Assembly (NCBI RefSeq): GCF_902381825.1
Contig: NZ_LR698973.1
Coordinates: forward strand, 1,231,739 to 1,295,738
DNA length: 64,000 nt
Direction: 5' to 3'
DNA from: Pseudocoprococcus catus
GTDB taxonomy: Bacteria > Bacillota > Clostridia > Lachnospirales > Lachnospiraceae
Notes under the pieces: generated by a model
Told to the model about the DNA's origin: nothing
Seen by the model: only the letters and a program-made list of their open reading frames with translations
Database searches by the model: none
Program-made: the position numbers and the translations under genes
Shown here: in pieces, positions 8,156-16,709 of the stretch
Layout of the letters: each line of letters starts with the position of its first letter
Numbering within the stretch: position 1 is the stretch's first letter

Positions 8156-9061
8156 TTGAAAAATGTAACGTTGCTGATACTGGAAAAAGGAAAATGTTAT
8201 GGAGAAAGGCTGGCCGCGTTTCTTGGGCGTCAGGCATATTCGCCATTTAATATCCAACTGTATCTGGAACATCCGATATCGGATGAAAAGTGGAAAAAGG
8301 CAGATCTGGTGTTGATAACTTCATCACTGATGGCGCTGTATGGGGAAAAAGTCAAAGAGGGGAATGTATGTATACTGGATGAAAGTGGACAAATAATCGG
8401 AATGGAAGGGAGGAATGTGTACAAATACCAATCAGCAGGGGTGATTTATCAAAGATTATTGGAATTTTGTGAGGAAAATGGATGGATGTTGCAGGGGGAA
8501 AGAAATCATGGAAAAAAGGAGAGTGTGTGTGCAGGGATATACAGGCCTGTGAATAATGAAAAGAGTTTTCTTAAGGTACTTGAAATGTGCAGACAGAAAG
8601 GCAAAATGGGGAATTTGCTGTATTTGAATTTTGAAACAGTGACGATATTTGAGCAGTATATGGAGGGGGAAAGAAGGCAGGAAGGATTATCAGAGATTAT
8701 TTATTATGTGAAGCAAAGAAGCAGTAATTTGGGGATGAAAGTTGAAAGAATGGCTGTCAAAGGACCGGTGGAATATATTGCCGGGGCGGCGATGCCGATG
8801 GAGATGTGGGAATTGGAGGAGGAAGACTGGCGGTTTTGCCTTGAGAGGCTTTGTAAAGACACAAAGTACGATCAGATTTTGTTGGATTTCGGTACGGCGA
8901 TGCCGCCGGGAATTGTTATGGACAGTTGTGATGAATGGTATGTAGCAGGGGAGCATACGCCATGGTCGGAACAATTGACAGAACGTTTTTTGAAGGCAGC
9001 TGGGAAGGCAGCCGGAGAGGGCTTTTCAGAGAAGGTAAAAAGATTGAATGTTGAAGAATAG
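8156..9061 (+). CDS. TadZ/CpaE-like pilus localisation protein (degenerate ATPase)
   Basis: A 301-residue protein in the position normally held by TadZ/CpaE, which places the pilus machine at the cell pole or membrane. The N-terminal 90 residues resemble a degenerate receiver (VTLLILEKGKCYGERLAAFL), and the second part resembles the MinD/ParA fold in outline (YDQILLDFGTAMPPGI near residue 245). No Walker A lysine motif is present where it would be expected (around residue 130), so ATP hydrolysis looks unlikely. The start is TTG 8156 behind GAGAGGTGG. Identification depends heavily on context. Confidence 0.65.
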   Translation: MKNVTLLILEKGKCYGERLAAFLGRQAYSPFNIQLYLEHPISDEKWKKADLVLITSSLMALYGEKVKEGNVCILDESGQIIGMEGRNVYKYQSAGVIYQRLLEFCEENGWMLQGERNHGKKESVCAGIYRPVNNEKSFLKVLEMCRQKGKMGNLLYLNFETVTIFEQYMEGERRQEGLSEIIYYVKQRSSNLGMKVERMAVKGPVEYIAGAAMPMEMWELEEEDWRFCLERLCKDTKYDQILLDFGTAMPPGIVMDSCDEWYVAGEHTPWSEQLTERFLKAAGKAAGEGFSEKVKRLNVEE

Positions 9062-9078
9062 AGGGCGGGGATGAAGAT

Positions 9079-9960
9079 ATGGAGCAGTTTCAGAATTTGA
9101 AACAGCAGCTGCAGGAGACGGTGCGTCAGAGAATGGATATGAGCAGTGAATTATCGGATGCACAGATTGAGGAAATTATAGATTCGGTTATTATGGAAAA
9201 AAGCAGGGAAGTATATATGAGTGCGGTTACGAAGCTGACACTGCGGCAGGAATTGTTCAATGCGATCCGGAGACTGGATCTTTTGCAGGAGCTGATTGAT
9301 GACAAAACAGTAACAGAAATTATGGTGAATGGGGCGGATGCGATTTTTTATGAAAGAGATGGCCGGATTTATACCTGGGACAGGCATTTTGAATCCCGGG
9401 AAAAATTGGAAGACGTAATCCAGCAGATTGTTTCACGCTCCAATCGACAGGTCAATGAATCAATTCCTATTGTGGATGCAAGATTGAAAGACGGATCCAG
9501 AGTGAACGTTGTCCTGGATCCTGTGGCACTCAACGGACCGATTCTGACAATCAGAAAATTTCCCGAGGAAGCGATCACAATGGAGGATTTGATCCGCTGG
9601 GAGTCCATCAGTCAGGAGGCGGCAGAATATTTGAAAGTGCTTGTGAAAGCAGGGTACAACATATTTATCAGCGGGGCTACCAGTACAGGGAAAACAACAT
9701 TTTTGAATGTTCTGGCGGATTACATTCCTAAAACAGAGCGGGTGATCACCATTGAGGATTCTGCGGAACTTCAGATCCACGGAATAGAGAACCTGGTGAG
9801 AATGGAAGTGCGTCAGGCGGATGGTGACGGAGTCAGTAATGTGACACTGAGGGACCTGATTCGTACCAGTTTGAGGATGCGGCCGGACAGAATTATCGTT
9901 GGTGAGGTCCGCGGTGAGGAGGCATTGGATATGATCCAAAGCATTATATGTACTATATAA
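9079..9960 (+). pseudogene. cpaF: CpaF/TadA secretion ATPase, N-terminal part (interrupted)
   Basis: N-terminal 288 codons of the Tad pilus motor ATPase. It has the all-helical N-domain, the CpaF core (VTEIMVNGADAIFYERDGRI), Walker A GATSTGKTT (about residues 202-210) and Walker B/Asp-box RMRPDRIIVGEVRGEEALDM. The family sequence runs on as MNTGHDGS. Here it breaks after Ser288 (codon 9940-9942) and reads six residues of island DNA to a stop at 9958. The missing C-terminal part begins at 29530. Recombination between AAAGCAT at 9938 and at 29525 would restore the frame without any change. As it stands the product lacks the C-terminal part of the ATPase core and should be inactive. Confidence 0.92.
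9938..9953 (+). repeat. Left attachment site (attL core and arm)
   Basis: AAAGCAT (9938-9944) is shared with the right end, and TTATATGTAC (9944-9953) is the inner arm. The arm is the inverted match (9 of 10) of GTCCATATAA at 29515-29524. Confidence 0.8.
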
Positions 9961-10024
9961 CAATTATATATATAACGTGTATAAGGATGGAAAATATAGA
10001 TTAGAGGGAGGACATAGGAACGAT

Positions 10025-10333
10025 ATGAACATTAAGTATAGGTTATTGTGTAAAAGGTTAATAGAGGAAAGGAAGAGAGTAGGTGTCATTCAATATTATA
10101 ATGTACTGTTCATAATGGAGCTATTGTCAGATAAAGACATATGGTCTTTAGAACGGTGGGTGAACGGTATAAATAACATATATATGAAGGATATACATAA
10201 CTGGTGTAGACTGCATTTTGTTAAATATCACACTGTATTTGTTTACAGGAAAGAGTATCCGGTAAAAGCAAATATTTGGAATGGGTATTCATATATAAGG
10301 TGGCGGATGGAGCGGATGATGAATTTGGGATAA
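10025..10333 (+). CDS. Small basic hypothetical protein at the left island end
   Basis: An open frame of 102 residues, rich in Arg, Lys and aromatic residues, starting at ATG 10025 about 13 nt after a GGGAGG site. The frame is open from 9977. I recognise no domain. It lies between attL and the end of the minus-strand serine recombinase operon, where directionality factors or small end-binding proteins often occur, but nothing in the sequence proves that role. It could be a chance frame. Confidence 0.35.
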   Translation: MNIKYRLLCKRLIEERKRVGVIQYYNVLFIMELLSDKDIWSLERWVNGINNIYMKDIHNWCRLHFVKYHTVFVYRKEYPVKANIWNGYSYIRWRMERMMNLG

Positions 10334-10408
10334 GATAAAATAGTGCATGCATGAAAGGGAACCTTAAAGTAGAGAAAGTATGGATAGAACGAAGGATAAG
10401 GCTCTGCG

Positions 10409-11323
10409 CTATTCGTTTGGCAGAGCCTGAGCATTGTCCTGATCCGTAGAAAATAAATCTAACTGACCTTCTGGAGTGGAACTTTGACCGGATTCATCTT
10501 CAGTTGAGGTTTCTCTTTTTTTGGGTGTTTTATGAGTGTATAATTTTTCAAAAGGAAGTGAATACTTGGATTTTTTATTGTATTCTAGTAAAAGAGCTTC
10601 TGCGAATCCTAATGAACCGGCACGACGTTCTCTGGCAGTACGACTGATTTCTCTGACAGAGACACGCCCTACTTTTTCTTTAAATGTGTCATCTTTCATT
10701 GTTTCTCCATAAGCATTATCCAGACGGGCAATAGCATTAAGCATATTGGAACTAAAGGACATAGGCGCACCTTCCCATGTGGCAACGCAAAGGCGTAAAA
10801 CACGATCAAGAGTGTGAAAACCATATTTTTCATAGATATTAATTAAAGTGGATACAGCACATATACCTCCGGGGCGAGAGGAAGAAGTAATAGAGAGATC
10901 ATATGATTCAACAAGGTCACGAATAATAAGTTCTCTATCATTACCAGCTTCAATATTAGCCATGAATATTTCATAAGGTAGTAACGATTTGACATATTTC
11001 ATCTGATTTGCAAAAATATCTGCTTCTTGGGTGTAAACAAGATCATCATAAACCATACACCAGACAGGAGTTTCTCTTGATCCAGAGATAAGAGCGACAA
11101 TTTCTATAGTGTGTTGTCCGTTGAATACATAATTTATCCCATCACGTCTACTTACTTTTACAGGGTTTATCTGATAAAGGTCAAAATTAGCTGCAGCACG
11201 CTGAACGTGTTTGATGGAAAGATTACGTTGGTAATCTTGATTTGAACATAAATTTTTAATAGGTATTTGCTCAAAATGCACTTGGGGAACAAACTTTTGT
11301 AAATCTTCGGTATTTCCATCCAT
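10409..11323 (-). CDS. ParB-like nuclease-fold protein
   Basis: Last gene of the minus-strand recombinase operon, 304 residues. The N-terminal part resembles a ParB/Srx domain: IPIKNLCSNQDYQRNLS, then a FDLYQINPVKVSRRDG strand and YVFNGQHTIE, which takes the place of the ParB GxxR box. The middle is helical. The C-terminal 50 residues are low in complexity (Ser/Thr/Gln) and probably disordered. The start is ATG 11323 after GGAGGAAATATAATT. It follows the second ParB-like gene by 2 nt, so they are co-expressed. The family fold suggests DNA binding, partition-like spreading or nuclease activity; which is unclear. Confidence 0.6.
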   Translation of the reverse strand: MDGNTEDLQKFVPQVHFEQIPIKNLCSNQDYQRNLSIKHVQRAAANFDLYQINPVKVSRRDGINYVFNGQHTIEIVALISGSRETPVWCMVYDDLVYTQEADIFANQMKYVKSLLPYEIFMANIEAGNDRELIIRDLVESYDLSITSSSRPGGICAVSTLINIYEKYGFHTLDRVLRLCVATWEGAPMSFSSNMLNAIARLDNAYGETMKDDTFKEKVGRVSVREISRTARERRAGSLGFAEALLLEYNKKSKYSLPFEKLYTHKTPKKRETSTEDESGQSSTPEGQLDLFSTDQDNAQALPNE

Positions 11324-11325
11324 AA

Positions 11326-12246
11326 TTATATTTCCTCCAATTTTTTTAAAATATTATTTGTGGTTGATATTAGGCACATAAGCTGATATTTAAGCTTATA
11401 TTTTGCTGTATCAGATGCAATTTTAAAATCTGAAACTTTTAATACTCTTTCGATAGAACTGTTCCATGATGGAATCGTCAATGTAAGACTTGCAATTTCC
11501 GCATCTGGATCAAATTGTGGCAGGTTGCGTATAGATGGAATAGAAACGGAAGATTCTTTCTTTAATATCGGCTTGGCGTAATTATTCCACAGTAATTCCC
11601 GTTTCATATCATGATAACTGAGATGTTCTATCTTTTCGGCAAGGAGGTAGTTATTTAGACTTAAAAGCTGCTCTTTTGATAATCCTGAAAGCTCAATAAT
11701 ATTAGCTTGGGAAATCCAGAGCTGACCAGAGCGAACTCGTTTGACCAGATCCGGAACTTTTTCATCAATTATATCTAGTGCACTACTGTAAGCAGAATAT
11801 TTGTAAACGGTAGCCGTTGCTACATTACATTCTTCGGATATTTTTTTGGCTGCGATGCTTGCACCGGAAATATGAGATTTATTCGTAGATGAAAGTTGTC
11901 TTGAAACTAATATTTTTTCAGCATCATATTTTTTCCCAATCAGGTATTTTTTATTGATATTGGTTAAATCCTCTCGTTTAAGTTGGTCAGTACATATCCA
12001 TGAAATTACATCTTCTTTACTGGAAAAATGGAGTCTTTTTATTCGGAAAGGAATACTGTGTTTACGAAATAATTCATATGCTTCTATGCCATTAATGACA
12101 ATACCATTCCAGGTGCAGATGGGGGTATGATAGGAATGACATAATATCTGTTGTTCAAGTTGTTTATAATCTTTTTCACCGAGATATTGATACAAATTGG
12201 TGAATTCTAGTTTTGTTTTTAATGTATATATACTATAATTGCGCAT
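11326..12246 (-). CDS. ParB-like DNA-binding protein
   Basis: A 306-residue protein with an N-terminal ParB-like segment (ITC-type strand WNGIVINGIEAYELFRKHSIPF, about residues 48-70) and a central helix-turn-helix region (SIAAKKISEECNVATATVYKYS, about 130-150, and DLVKRVRSGQLWISQANII), as in ParB/Noc central domains. The GGAG site favours ATG 12246. It overlaps the gene upstream by 14 nt and is followed 2 nt later by the other ParB-like gene. Two adjacent divergent ParB-like proteins beside a serine recombinase suggest they act with it at the element ends or in maintenance; this is inference. Confidence 0.6.
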   Translation of the reverse strand: MRNYSIYTLKTKLEFTNLYQYLGEKDYKQLEQQILCHSYHTPICTWNGIVINGIEAYELFRKHSIPFRIKRLHFSSKEDVISWICTDQLKREDLTNINKKYLIGKKYDAEKILVSRQLSSTNKSHISGASIAAKKISEECNVATATVYKYSAYSSALDIIDEKVPDLVKRVRSGQLWISQANIIELSGLSKEQLLSLNNYLLAEKIEHLSYHDMKRELLWNNYAKPILKKESSVSIPSIRNLPQFDPDAEIASLTLTIPSWNSSIERVLKVSDFKIASDTAKYKLKYQLMCLISTTNNILKKLEEI

Positions 12247-12649
12247 ACTCATCTCCAATTATTTCTGATTTGAATTCTGTTTGTGGCAGTTTTGTGATGA
12301 TGTTATCCATGGAAAATAGAGCTATTTTCTTATTTGGGTAAATATTGCCTTCTAAACGGAAAATGTTAAATTTCTCCCAAGAAAGGTTAAGCTGGGAAAG
12401 TGAATATAGTAATTCTCGGCTGTATAACTCATAACTGTTACCATTGATGACAAAATAATCCTTAACTTTATGTGCCAATTTATCCTCCGCACAACTAGCC
12501 TTTATACCTATCATTTTTTGATCAGGATTAACAAGAAGTTGAATATATTCTGGGTTACCAATTTGACGGAGTGTATTGCGGTGGATTCGTATACGATTCT
12601 TTTTAAAGTCAATACATATTAGTGGATGGGAAGAGTGTTTGTTGTTCAT
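12233..12649 (-). CDS. Stand-alone relative of the serine recombinase C-terminal domain (short)
   Basis: A 138-residue protein that matches, by eye, the central part of the 262-residue neighbour and the C-terminal domain of the serine recombinase in this operon: a basic strand (CIDFKKNRIRIHRNTLRQIG), then YIQLLVNPDQKMIGIKA, a helix of about 20 residues, and a closing hydrophobic strand (IALFSMDNI). It keeps only the core fold. The GTGAGG site favours ATG 12649 over the frame start at 12664. It overlaps both neighbours. I do not recognise a named family. Confidence 0.65.
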   Translation of the reverse strand: MNNKHSSHPLICIDFKKNRIRIHRNTLRQIGNPEYIQLLVNPDQKMIGIKASCAEDKLAHKVKDYFVINGNSYELYSRELLYSLSQLNLSWEKFNIFRLEGNIYPNKKIALFSMDNIITKLPQTEFKSEIIGDEYAQL

Positions 12650-13397
12650 AGGATTTTTCCTCACTTTCTGCTGTTGATGGTTTTTTTGCTTTTTCTGTGG
12701 ATTTATCAGTTACCTTCTTCTTTTCTTGTATGTCAAATACTGCGTAGCCTTCAAATATATTAACTTGCATTGATTTTTGATGTTCTTCCACTGGAATACC
12801 GAACTGATTCTTCCATTCTTCAGGATAAGAAGGTGTCCTAGCAGTGGTTACAGTTCCATTGTCTTTTAGTGTACGAGGAAATATTTCAGGTGAAGTTAAA
12901 TCGAAAATGAACAGTATTTCATTGCCAGAACGAATTAGTTTGCCGAGAATCTTGTACCGATAATTAGGATTCCAGTCCATGAGAGATATCACTTTAGCAA
13001 AAAAAATCCGACAAGTGATTTGTTTTGGCGAACGTTTTTTCCCAGAGGAACACCAACGAAAAGAGTCTTTTTCTTCTTCTCGACAGGGACGGACAGCCAG
13101 TTTTTTTTCAATGGGATTGACTAATATTTGCACATATTCGACATCGGGTAGTTTTTTTATGCAGGCGGTATTTACAGATACCTTGTAGTTATTAAGCGTA
13201 AACGAAGGTTCGTAAATATGAGCGAAGAATTCGCCACGTACAACTTGATAACCGTCATAGCTGAAAGAATCATCGTCAGTGACTTCCATTTGATTTGAGG
13301 GGTTGGATGCGACTGTTATTGGCATAGGTGTGTTGATTTTCATCATATCAGAAGGTTCTGTAGTCATATTCCATTGATTTGTAGGTTGCTCGCTCAT
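12609..13397 (-). CDS. Stand-alone relative of the serine recombinase C-terminal domain (long)
   Basis: A 262-residue protein whose residues about 45-215 align by eye with the C-terminal part of the recombinase. Shared landmarks are VxRGxFF, then a strand with KLPDVEYVQILVNPIEKKLAVRPC (recombinase: FPNIKFVEMLIHPRSKLLAIRPC), an W-rich turn, YRYKILG (recombinase: CKYRILG), and YPEEWKNQFG (recombinase: YPADWMNSFG). It begins with an ATGA overlap on the recombinase stop, so it is translationally coupled. Possible roles are a directionality or synapsis partner; no function is shown by the sequence. Confidence 0.7.
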   Translation of the reverse strand: MSEQPTNQWNMTTEPSDMMKINTPMPITVASNPSNQMEVTDDDSFSYDGYQVVRGEFFAHIYEPSFTLNNYKVSVNTACIKKLPDVEYVQILVNPIEKKLAVRPCREEEKDSFRWCSSGKKRSPKQITCRIFFAKVISLMDWNPNYRYKILGKLIRSGNEILFIFDLTSPEIFPRTLKDNGTVTTARTPSYPEEWKNQFGIPVEEHQKSMQVNIFEGYAVFDIQEKKKVTDKSTEKAKKPSTAESEEKSYEQQTLFPSTNMY

Positions 13398-15259
13398 TGG
13401 GTGTCTCCTTTAATTTCTGTAATAATATTCTTTATATTTTGTATAATGGTTTCTTTGGGAGTGGTTTGTAGCTCAGGTTCTTTATAAGGTTTACTTTCTG
13501 AAGCAGTCTGCCAGTTTTTGTCCGCTGTAAATTCTGTTAATTCTGGCGCTTGAGATTGAGTATAATAATTATTACCGAAGCTATTCATCCAGTCGGCAGG
13601 ATAAGCTAACACACTCTTAGAATCAGATATTGTATCAGGCGTATTGTTATTGGGGGAGGATACGTCGTTGGTAGTTGTCGGTATTCGTATTTCTGTATCG
13701 TCCATGTTGAAGATAAGGACATTTTCATTGTCTTTTTGGTGTGCAACTCCTAATATTCTATATTTGCATTTTTTGTCCCATTTAAATATCTCGTATAATG
13801 TTGGCAAAAATGCAGCGCCGGAAATTGGTTTTGGAATAGGTTGACCATCTTTGAGACGTGACCACTGCACTTTATTTTTGGTTTCCGAGGAACATGGTCG
13901 GATAGCAAGTAGTTTTGATCTTGGGTGTATTAGCATTTCGACAAATTTTATGTTTGGAAATTTCCGTATAGCGTCTTTGTTAAAAGAGATCTGTTTATAT
14001 GAAAAAGAAACAGAAATCCGACCAACCGAGGAGAAAAATTGTCCTCTGGCAACTTCATAGTCTCTTAAATCGAAGGAACCGGCGGAAGCAGTAACTGTAT
14101 CAGGTGCATTCATATTTTCCGGTTTAAGGACGCTTTGAGATGCTTCAAAGTAGTCTCTGGCTTTAAATCCAGACCATCTTGGATTAATGCTTATAAATCC
14201 ACTTAGAGAGCCTTCTTGTATCACATGTAATTCTGGTAAAATCTCCTTATTTCCATATTTCGCATTTGTAATTAATTTTTGAACAGCTATGAAATCATCT
14301 CTGGAGATAATAGCTTCGTGATGTCCGACTTTTCTGTATTGATTACGGTCTTGATTGTTTTTCCTTGATTTATGGTCAAGATAATTCGGAGTCCATGTTT
14401 TTCTCGCCAGAACATCCCCACAATGGCGTTCATTTTGAAGGATTTGTAGTATGGTACTGGATGACCAGACATCATTATTCTTTTTTGTTCTACAACCGAG
14501 TTCTGTCAAAGAATCAGCAATTTGTTGAGCACTGCTTCCATTCAGATACATATAAAAAATAAGCTGCACAATTTTAGCTTCATGTGGATTGATTACAAGA
14601 TTTCCATTTTCGTCTTGGTCATATCCGAGCAGAGGAGGTGTAAGGAATATTCCCCGACGAAAACGCATTTCAATGGAAGAATTCATAATTTCACTTTTGG
14701 TATGACTTTCTTCCTGCGCAAGTGTTGACATGAATGACAGAATCATTTCGCTTTTGGGATCAAGAGTATTTAAATGCTCTGTTTCAAAAAATACACCGAC
14801 GGGTGGACGGAGTGAAGAAAGCTCTCGTACATATCGTATACAGTCAACAACGTTTCTTGCAAATCGTGATACACTTTTTGTTATGATTAAATCAATTTTT
14901 CCAGCTTCACAATCTTCAATCATTTTTTTGAATGCATCTCTATGTTGAAGCGAGGTGCCGGAAATGCCTTCGTCGGCATATATTTCTACAAGCATCCAAT
15001 TCGGATTTTTATTTACTACATCCTGATAATGATTTTTCTGTAATTCATATGAGGATGTTTGGCGTGGATCATCCGTAGATACCCTTGCATATACAGCTAC
15101 TCGTAGTTTTTTCTCTGTTTTAAAAATATCCTCTGGTGGAAGTGCCGGGATTACTTCCAGTTCTTCTGGATCAATACCTTTGTATCTTTGCCGGATTCTG
15201 GCTTTTTGTTCATCAATATTACTGCTTCGTTCTTCACTTTCTTTCATCAATAGCGACAT
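13394..15259 (-). CDS. Large serine recombinase with atypical C-terminal domain
   Basis: Site-specific recombinase of 621 residues. The catalytic domain has VAVYARVSTD (nucleophile Ser near residue 61), YADEGISGTS and IDLIITKSVSRFARN. The Recombinase domain follows (about 190-290: RRGIFLTPPLLGYDQDENG, NERHCGDVLARKTW). The zinc ribbon and coiled-coil expected in large serine integrases are not visible. Instead the last 230 residues form a domain also found as two separate proteins encoded next in this operon. The start is ATG 15259. The gene heads a five-gene minus-strand operon with short overlaps. It may be an integrase of an older element nested in the island. Confidence 0.9.
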   Translation of the reverse strand: MSLLMKESEERSSNIDEQKARIRQRYKGIDPEELEVIPALPPEDIFKTEKKLRVAVYARVSTDDPRQTSSYELQKNHYQDVVNKNPNWMLVEIYADEGISGTSLQHRDAFKKMIEDCEAGKIDLIITKSVSRFARNVVDCIRYVRELSSLRPPVGVFFETEHLNTLDPKSEMILSFMSTLAQEESHTKSEIMNSSIEMRFRRGIFLTPPLLGYDQDENGNLVINPHEAKIVQLIFYMYLNGSSAQQIADSLTELGCRTKKNNDVWSSSTILQILQNERHCGDVLARKTWTPNYLDHKSRKNNQDRNQYRKVGHHEAIISRDDFIAVQKLITNAKYGNKEILPELHVIQEGSLSGFISINPRWSGFKARDYFEASQSVLKPENMNAPDTVTASAGSFDLRDYEVARGQFFSSVGRISVSFSYKQISFNKDAIRKFPNIKFVEMLIHPRSKLLAIRPCSSETKNKVQWSRLKDGQPIPKPISGAAFLPTLYEIFKWDKKCKYRILGVAHQKDNENVLIFNMDDTEIRIPTTTNDVSSPNNNTPDTISDSKSVLAYPADWMNSFGNNYYTQSQAPELTEFTADKNWQTASESKPYKEPELQTTPKETIIQNIKNIITEIKGDTQ

Positions 15260-15306
15260 CCTTTATAGTTGATATAACTATCATAGAATTTTTTGATTGA
15301 AAAAGA

Positions 15307-15344
15307 CATAAACCATCAGTTAAGTGATTAACGGATGGTTTATG
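15307..15344 (-). terminator. Terminator of the minus-strand XRE gene
   Basis: A perfect 11-bp stem (15307-15317 with 15334-15344) lies downstream of the XRE gene on the minus strand and is followed there by TCTTTTTC. It separates the regulator gene from the recombinase operon. Confidence 0.75.
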
Positions 15345-15376
15345 TAGAAATAGATATTTGATTGTTATTGAATGAT

Positions 15377-15766
15377 TTAATAATCATTCGGGTTATCAGC
15401 ATCGTAATTGTGTCTTGAGGATAGATGCCAATCATTGATTCGTAAAATGTTTTTTATGGCTGAAAGAACCTCGAATATGTAACGTTTTTCAGTGCTGGTA
15501 CAATCTGCCATTAATAAATCAATGTCAGTTTGATATTCCGTAGGATTGTATAACAAGTTCCCATAGAGTAATTCATCAATAGTAATTTCAAGTGCGTTGC
15601 TAATTTTGATTAAAGATTCTAAACTGGGTTTACGCTTGGCATTTTCTATATAGCTTATATAAACAGTAGAAAGATCAGCAATTTCAGCCAGCTCCTCGGC
15701 AGATAATCCTCGTTGTTTGCGGGTTTCTCTTATACGTTTGCCTATAAGTGCATAATTTATTTCCAT
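15377..15766 (-). CDS. XRE-family helix-turn-helix repressor
   Basis: A 129-residue regulator with an N-terminal Cro/CI helix-turn-helix (about residues 6-62: IGKRIRETRKQRGLSAEELAE, then STVYISYIENAKRKPSLESL) and a C-terminal part of unknown fold that may dimerise. The start is ATG 15766 with GGAGGTGAGGAC upstream. It is divergent from the small gene at 15992. The intergenic space holds inverted GTTGT/ACAAC repeats, so a self-controlled switch like those of integrative elements and phages is likely. Confidence 0.85.
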   Translation of the reverse strand: MEINYALIGKRIRETRKQRGLSAEELAEIADLSTVYISYIENAKRKPSLESLIKISNALEITIDELLYGNLLYNPTEYQTDIDLLMADCTSTEKRYIFEVLSAIKNILRINDWHLSSRHNYDADNPNDY

Positions 15767-15829
15767 GTCCTCACCTCCTTTCCATCACAACTTGACTTTT
15801 TTGTGTTGTAGATAGAAAAAATGGTGAGC

Positions 15830-15853
15830 TATACAACAGCAATTGGTTGTATA
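15830..15853. promoter_or_regulatory. Inverted-repeat operator in a divergent control region
   Basis: TATACAAC (15830-15837) and GTTGTATA (15846-15853) form a perfect 8-bp inverted repeat with an 8-nt spacer. Two weaker ACAAC/GTTGT pairs lie on either side (about 15787-15810 and 15920-15936). The location between divergent genes, next to an XRE repressor, suggests repressor binding. Confidence 0.6.
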
Positions 15854-15991
15854 AAGAGAAGTATATCATATGTATATAGCAAAAAGAAGATTGTCGATTG
15901 ATGCGAGAAAAAGGCGATAAGTTGTAATTGAACAACAGCGAAAAAAGGGTTATCATTTATGTATTAAAAATTATGTCTGGGAGGAAAATAC

Positions 15992-16207
15992 ATGGCAGAT
16001 AAAGAGGAAATCAAAACATTGGAGGAATTAGAGGAAAAAGGAAAAATACTGCGGGAGTACAAAGAAAAATTCCGGCAGATGTGCCAAGAAAATAAAATGA
16101 TAAAGGGTTCGACAGTGCTGAAACTATATGATAAAATTGAAGAGGTACAAAGAGAATATGAGCATTTAGATAATAAGCTGACATTAATGGAATACAACTT
16201 TATATAG
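15992..16207 (+). CDS. Small coiled-coil hypothetical protein
   Basis: A 71-residue highly charged protein, predicted as almost continuous helix with heptad-like spacing (LEELEEKGKILREYKEKF; EVQREYEHLDNKLTLMEY). The start is ATG 15992 behind a strong GGGAGG site 7 nt upstream, which argues for a real gene. It is divergent from the XRE repressor gene and presumably repressed by it. No known family is recognised. Confidence 0.65.
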   Translation: MADKEEIKTLEELEEKGKILREYKEKFRQMCQENKMIKGSTVLKLYDKIEEVQREYEHLDNKLTLMEYNFI

Positions 16208-16288
16208 TTCTATTTTTTTTGTTTTAATACTACTGTTTCCCTTAGTAAATACTTGTAAGATACATCTCTAATATTTTTGCGGATTTCT

Positions 16289-16307
16289 AGTTACAATTAA
16301 GGTAACT
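16289..16307. promoter_or_regulatory. Inverted repeat upstream of the broken XRE gene
   Basis: AGTTAC (16289-16294) and GTAACT (16302-16307) are inverted around 7 nt, about 25 nt before the TTG start of the broken regulator. An outer inverted pair GTAAATAC/GTATTTAC (about 16243-16250 and 16323-16330) encloses it. Both could be operators or a leader hairpin. Confidence 0.4.
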
Positions 16308-16331
16308 ACTATCGGAAAGAGGTGTATTTAC

Positions 16332-16652
16332 TTGCGCACAGAGGATTATATTGCGGACAATATTATAGCTTTATGTAAAAAACGTGATATGAGCAAATAT
16401 CGGCTGTCATAGTTGACTGGTATATCTCAATCTTCGATTGGAAAAATTATTGCTAAAGAAAGTTTACCAACTATGCCTACTGTAGAAAAGATATGTGATG
16501 CACTGGGAGTAACAATGGCACAATTCTTTGCCGGAATGGATGTTCCAGTAAGTTTATCAGAATCACAACAAGAGGTTCTGAATATTTGGAATAATCTTGA
16601 TGAAAAAGAACAGAATGTAGTGATACAAATGCTCCGGGGACTTCAAAAATAA
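16332..16652 (+). pseudogene. XRE-family regulator with an in-frame amber codon
   Basis: Reading from TTG 16332 (AGAGGTG site 8 nt upstream) gives LRTEDYIADNIIALCKKRD then MSKYRLS, a TAG stop at 16410-16412 (codon 27), and then the same frame continues LTGISQSSIGKIIAKE, followed by GVTMAQFF and an ordinary C-terminus to 16652. The two parts form one normal Cro/CI helix-turn-helix protein of about 106 residues; the stop falls between helix 2 and the recognition helix, where Gln (CAG) is usual. A single CAG to TAG change would explain it. Read-through or suppression is possible but not shown. Confidence 0.8.
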
Positions 16653-16654
16653 AG

Positions 16655-16693
16655 GAAACAGTTGTAACGAAAATGTTGACTGTTTCTTTTTTT
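16655..16693 (+). terminator. Intrinsic terminator
   Basis: GAAACAGT (16655-16662) pairs with ACTGTTTC (16679-16686) and is followed by seven T. It ends transcription of the broken XRE gene, just before the next start at 16710. Confidence 0.8.
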
Positions 16694-16709
16694 ATGGAGT
16701 TGGGAGATT

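Noticed and set aside
9943..9960. cpaF shortened by a point mutation
   Set aside because: The last codons before the stop are island DNA. The family sequence resumes exactly at 29530, so insertion is the cause.
13644..14948. Several plus-strand frames of 60-72 codons
   Set aside because: They are antisense to the serine recombinase gene, without ribosome sites.
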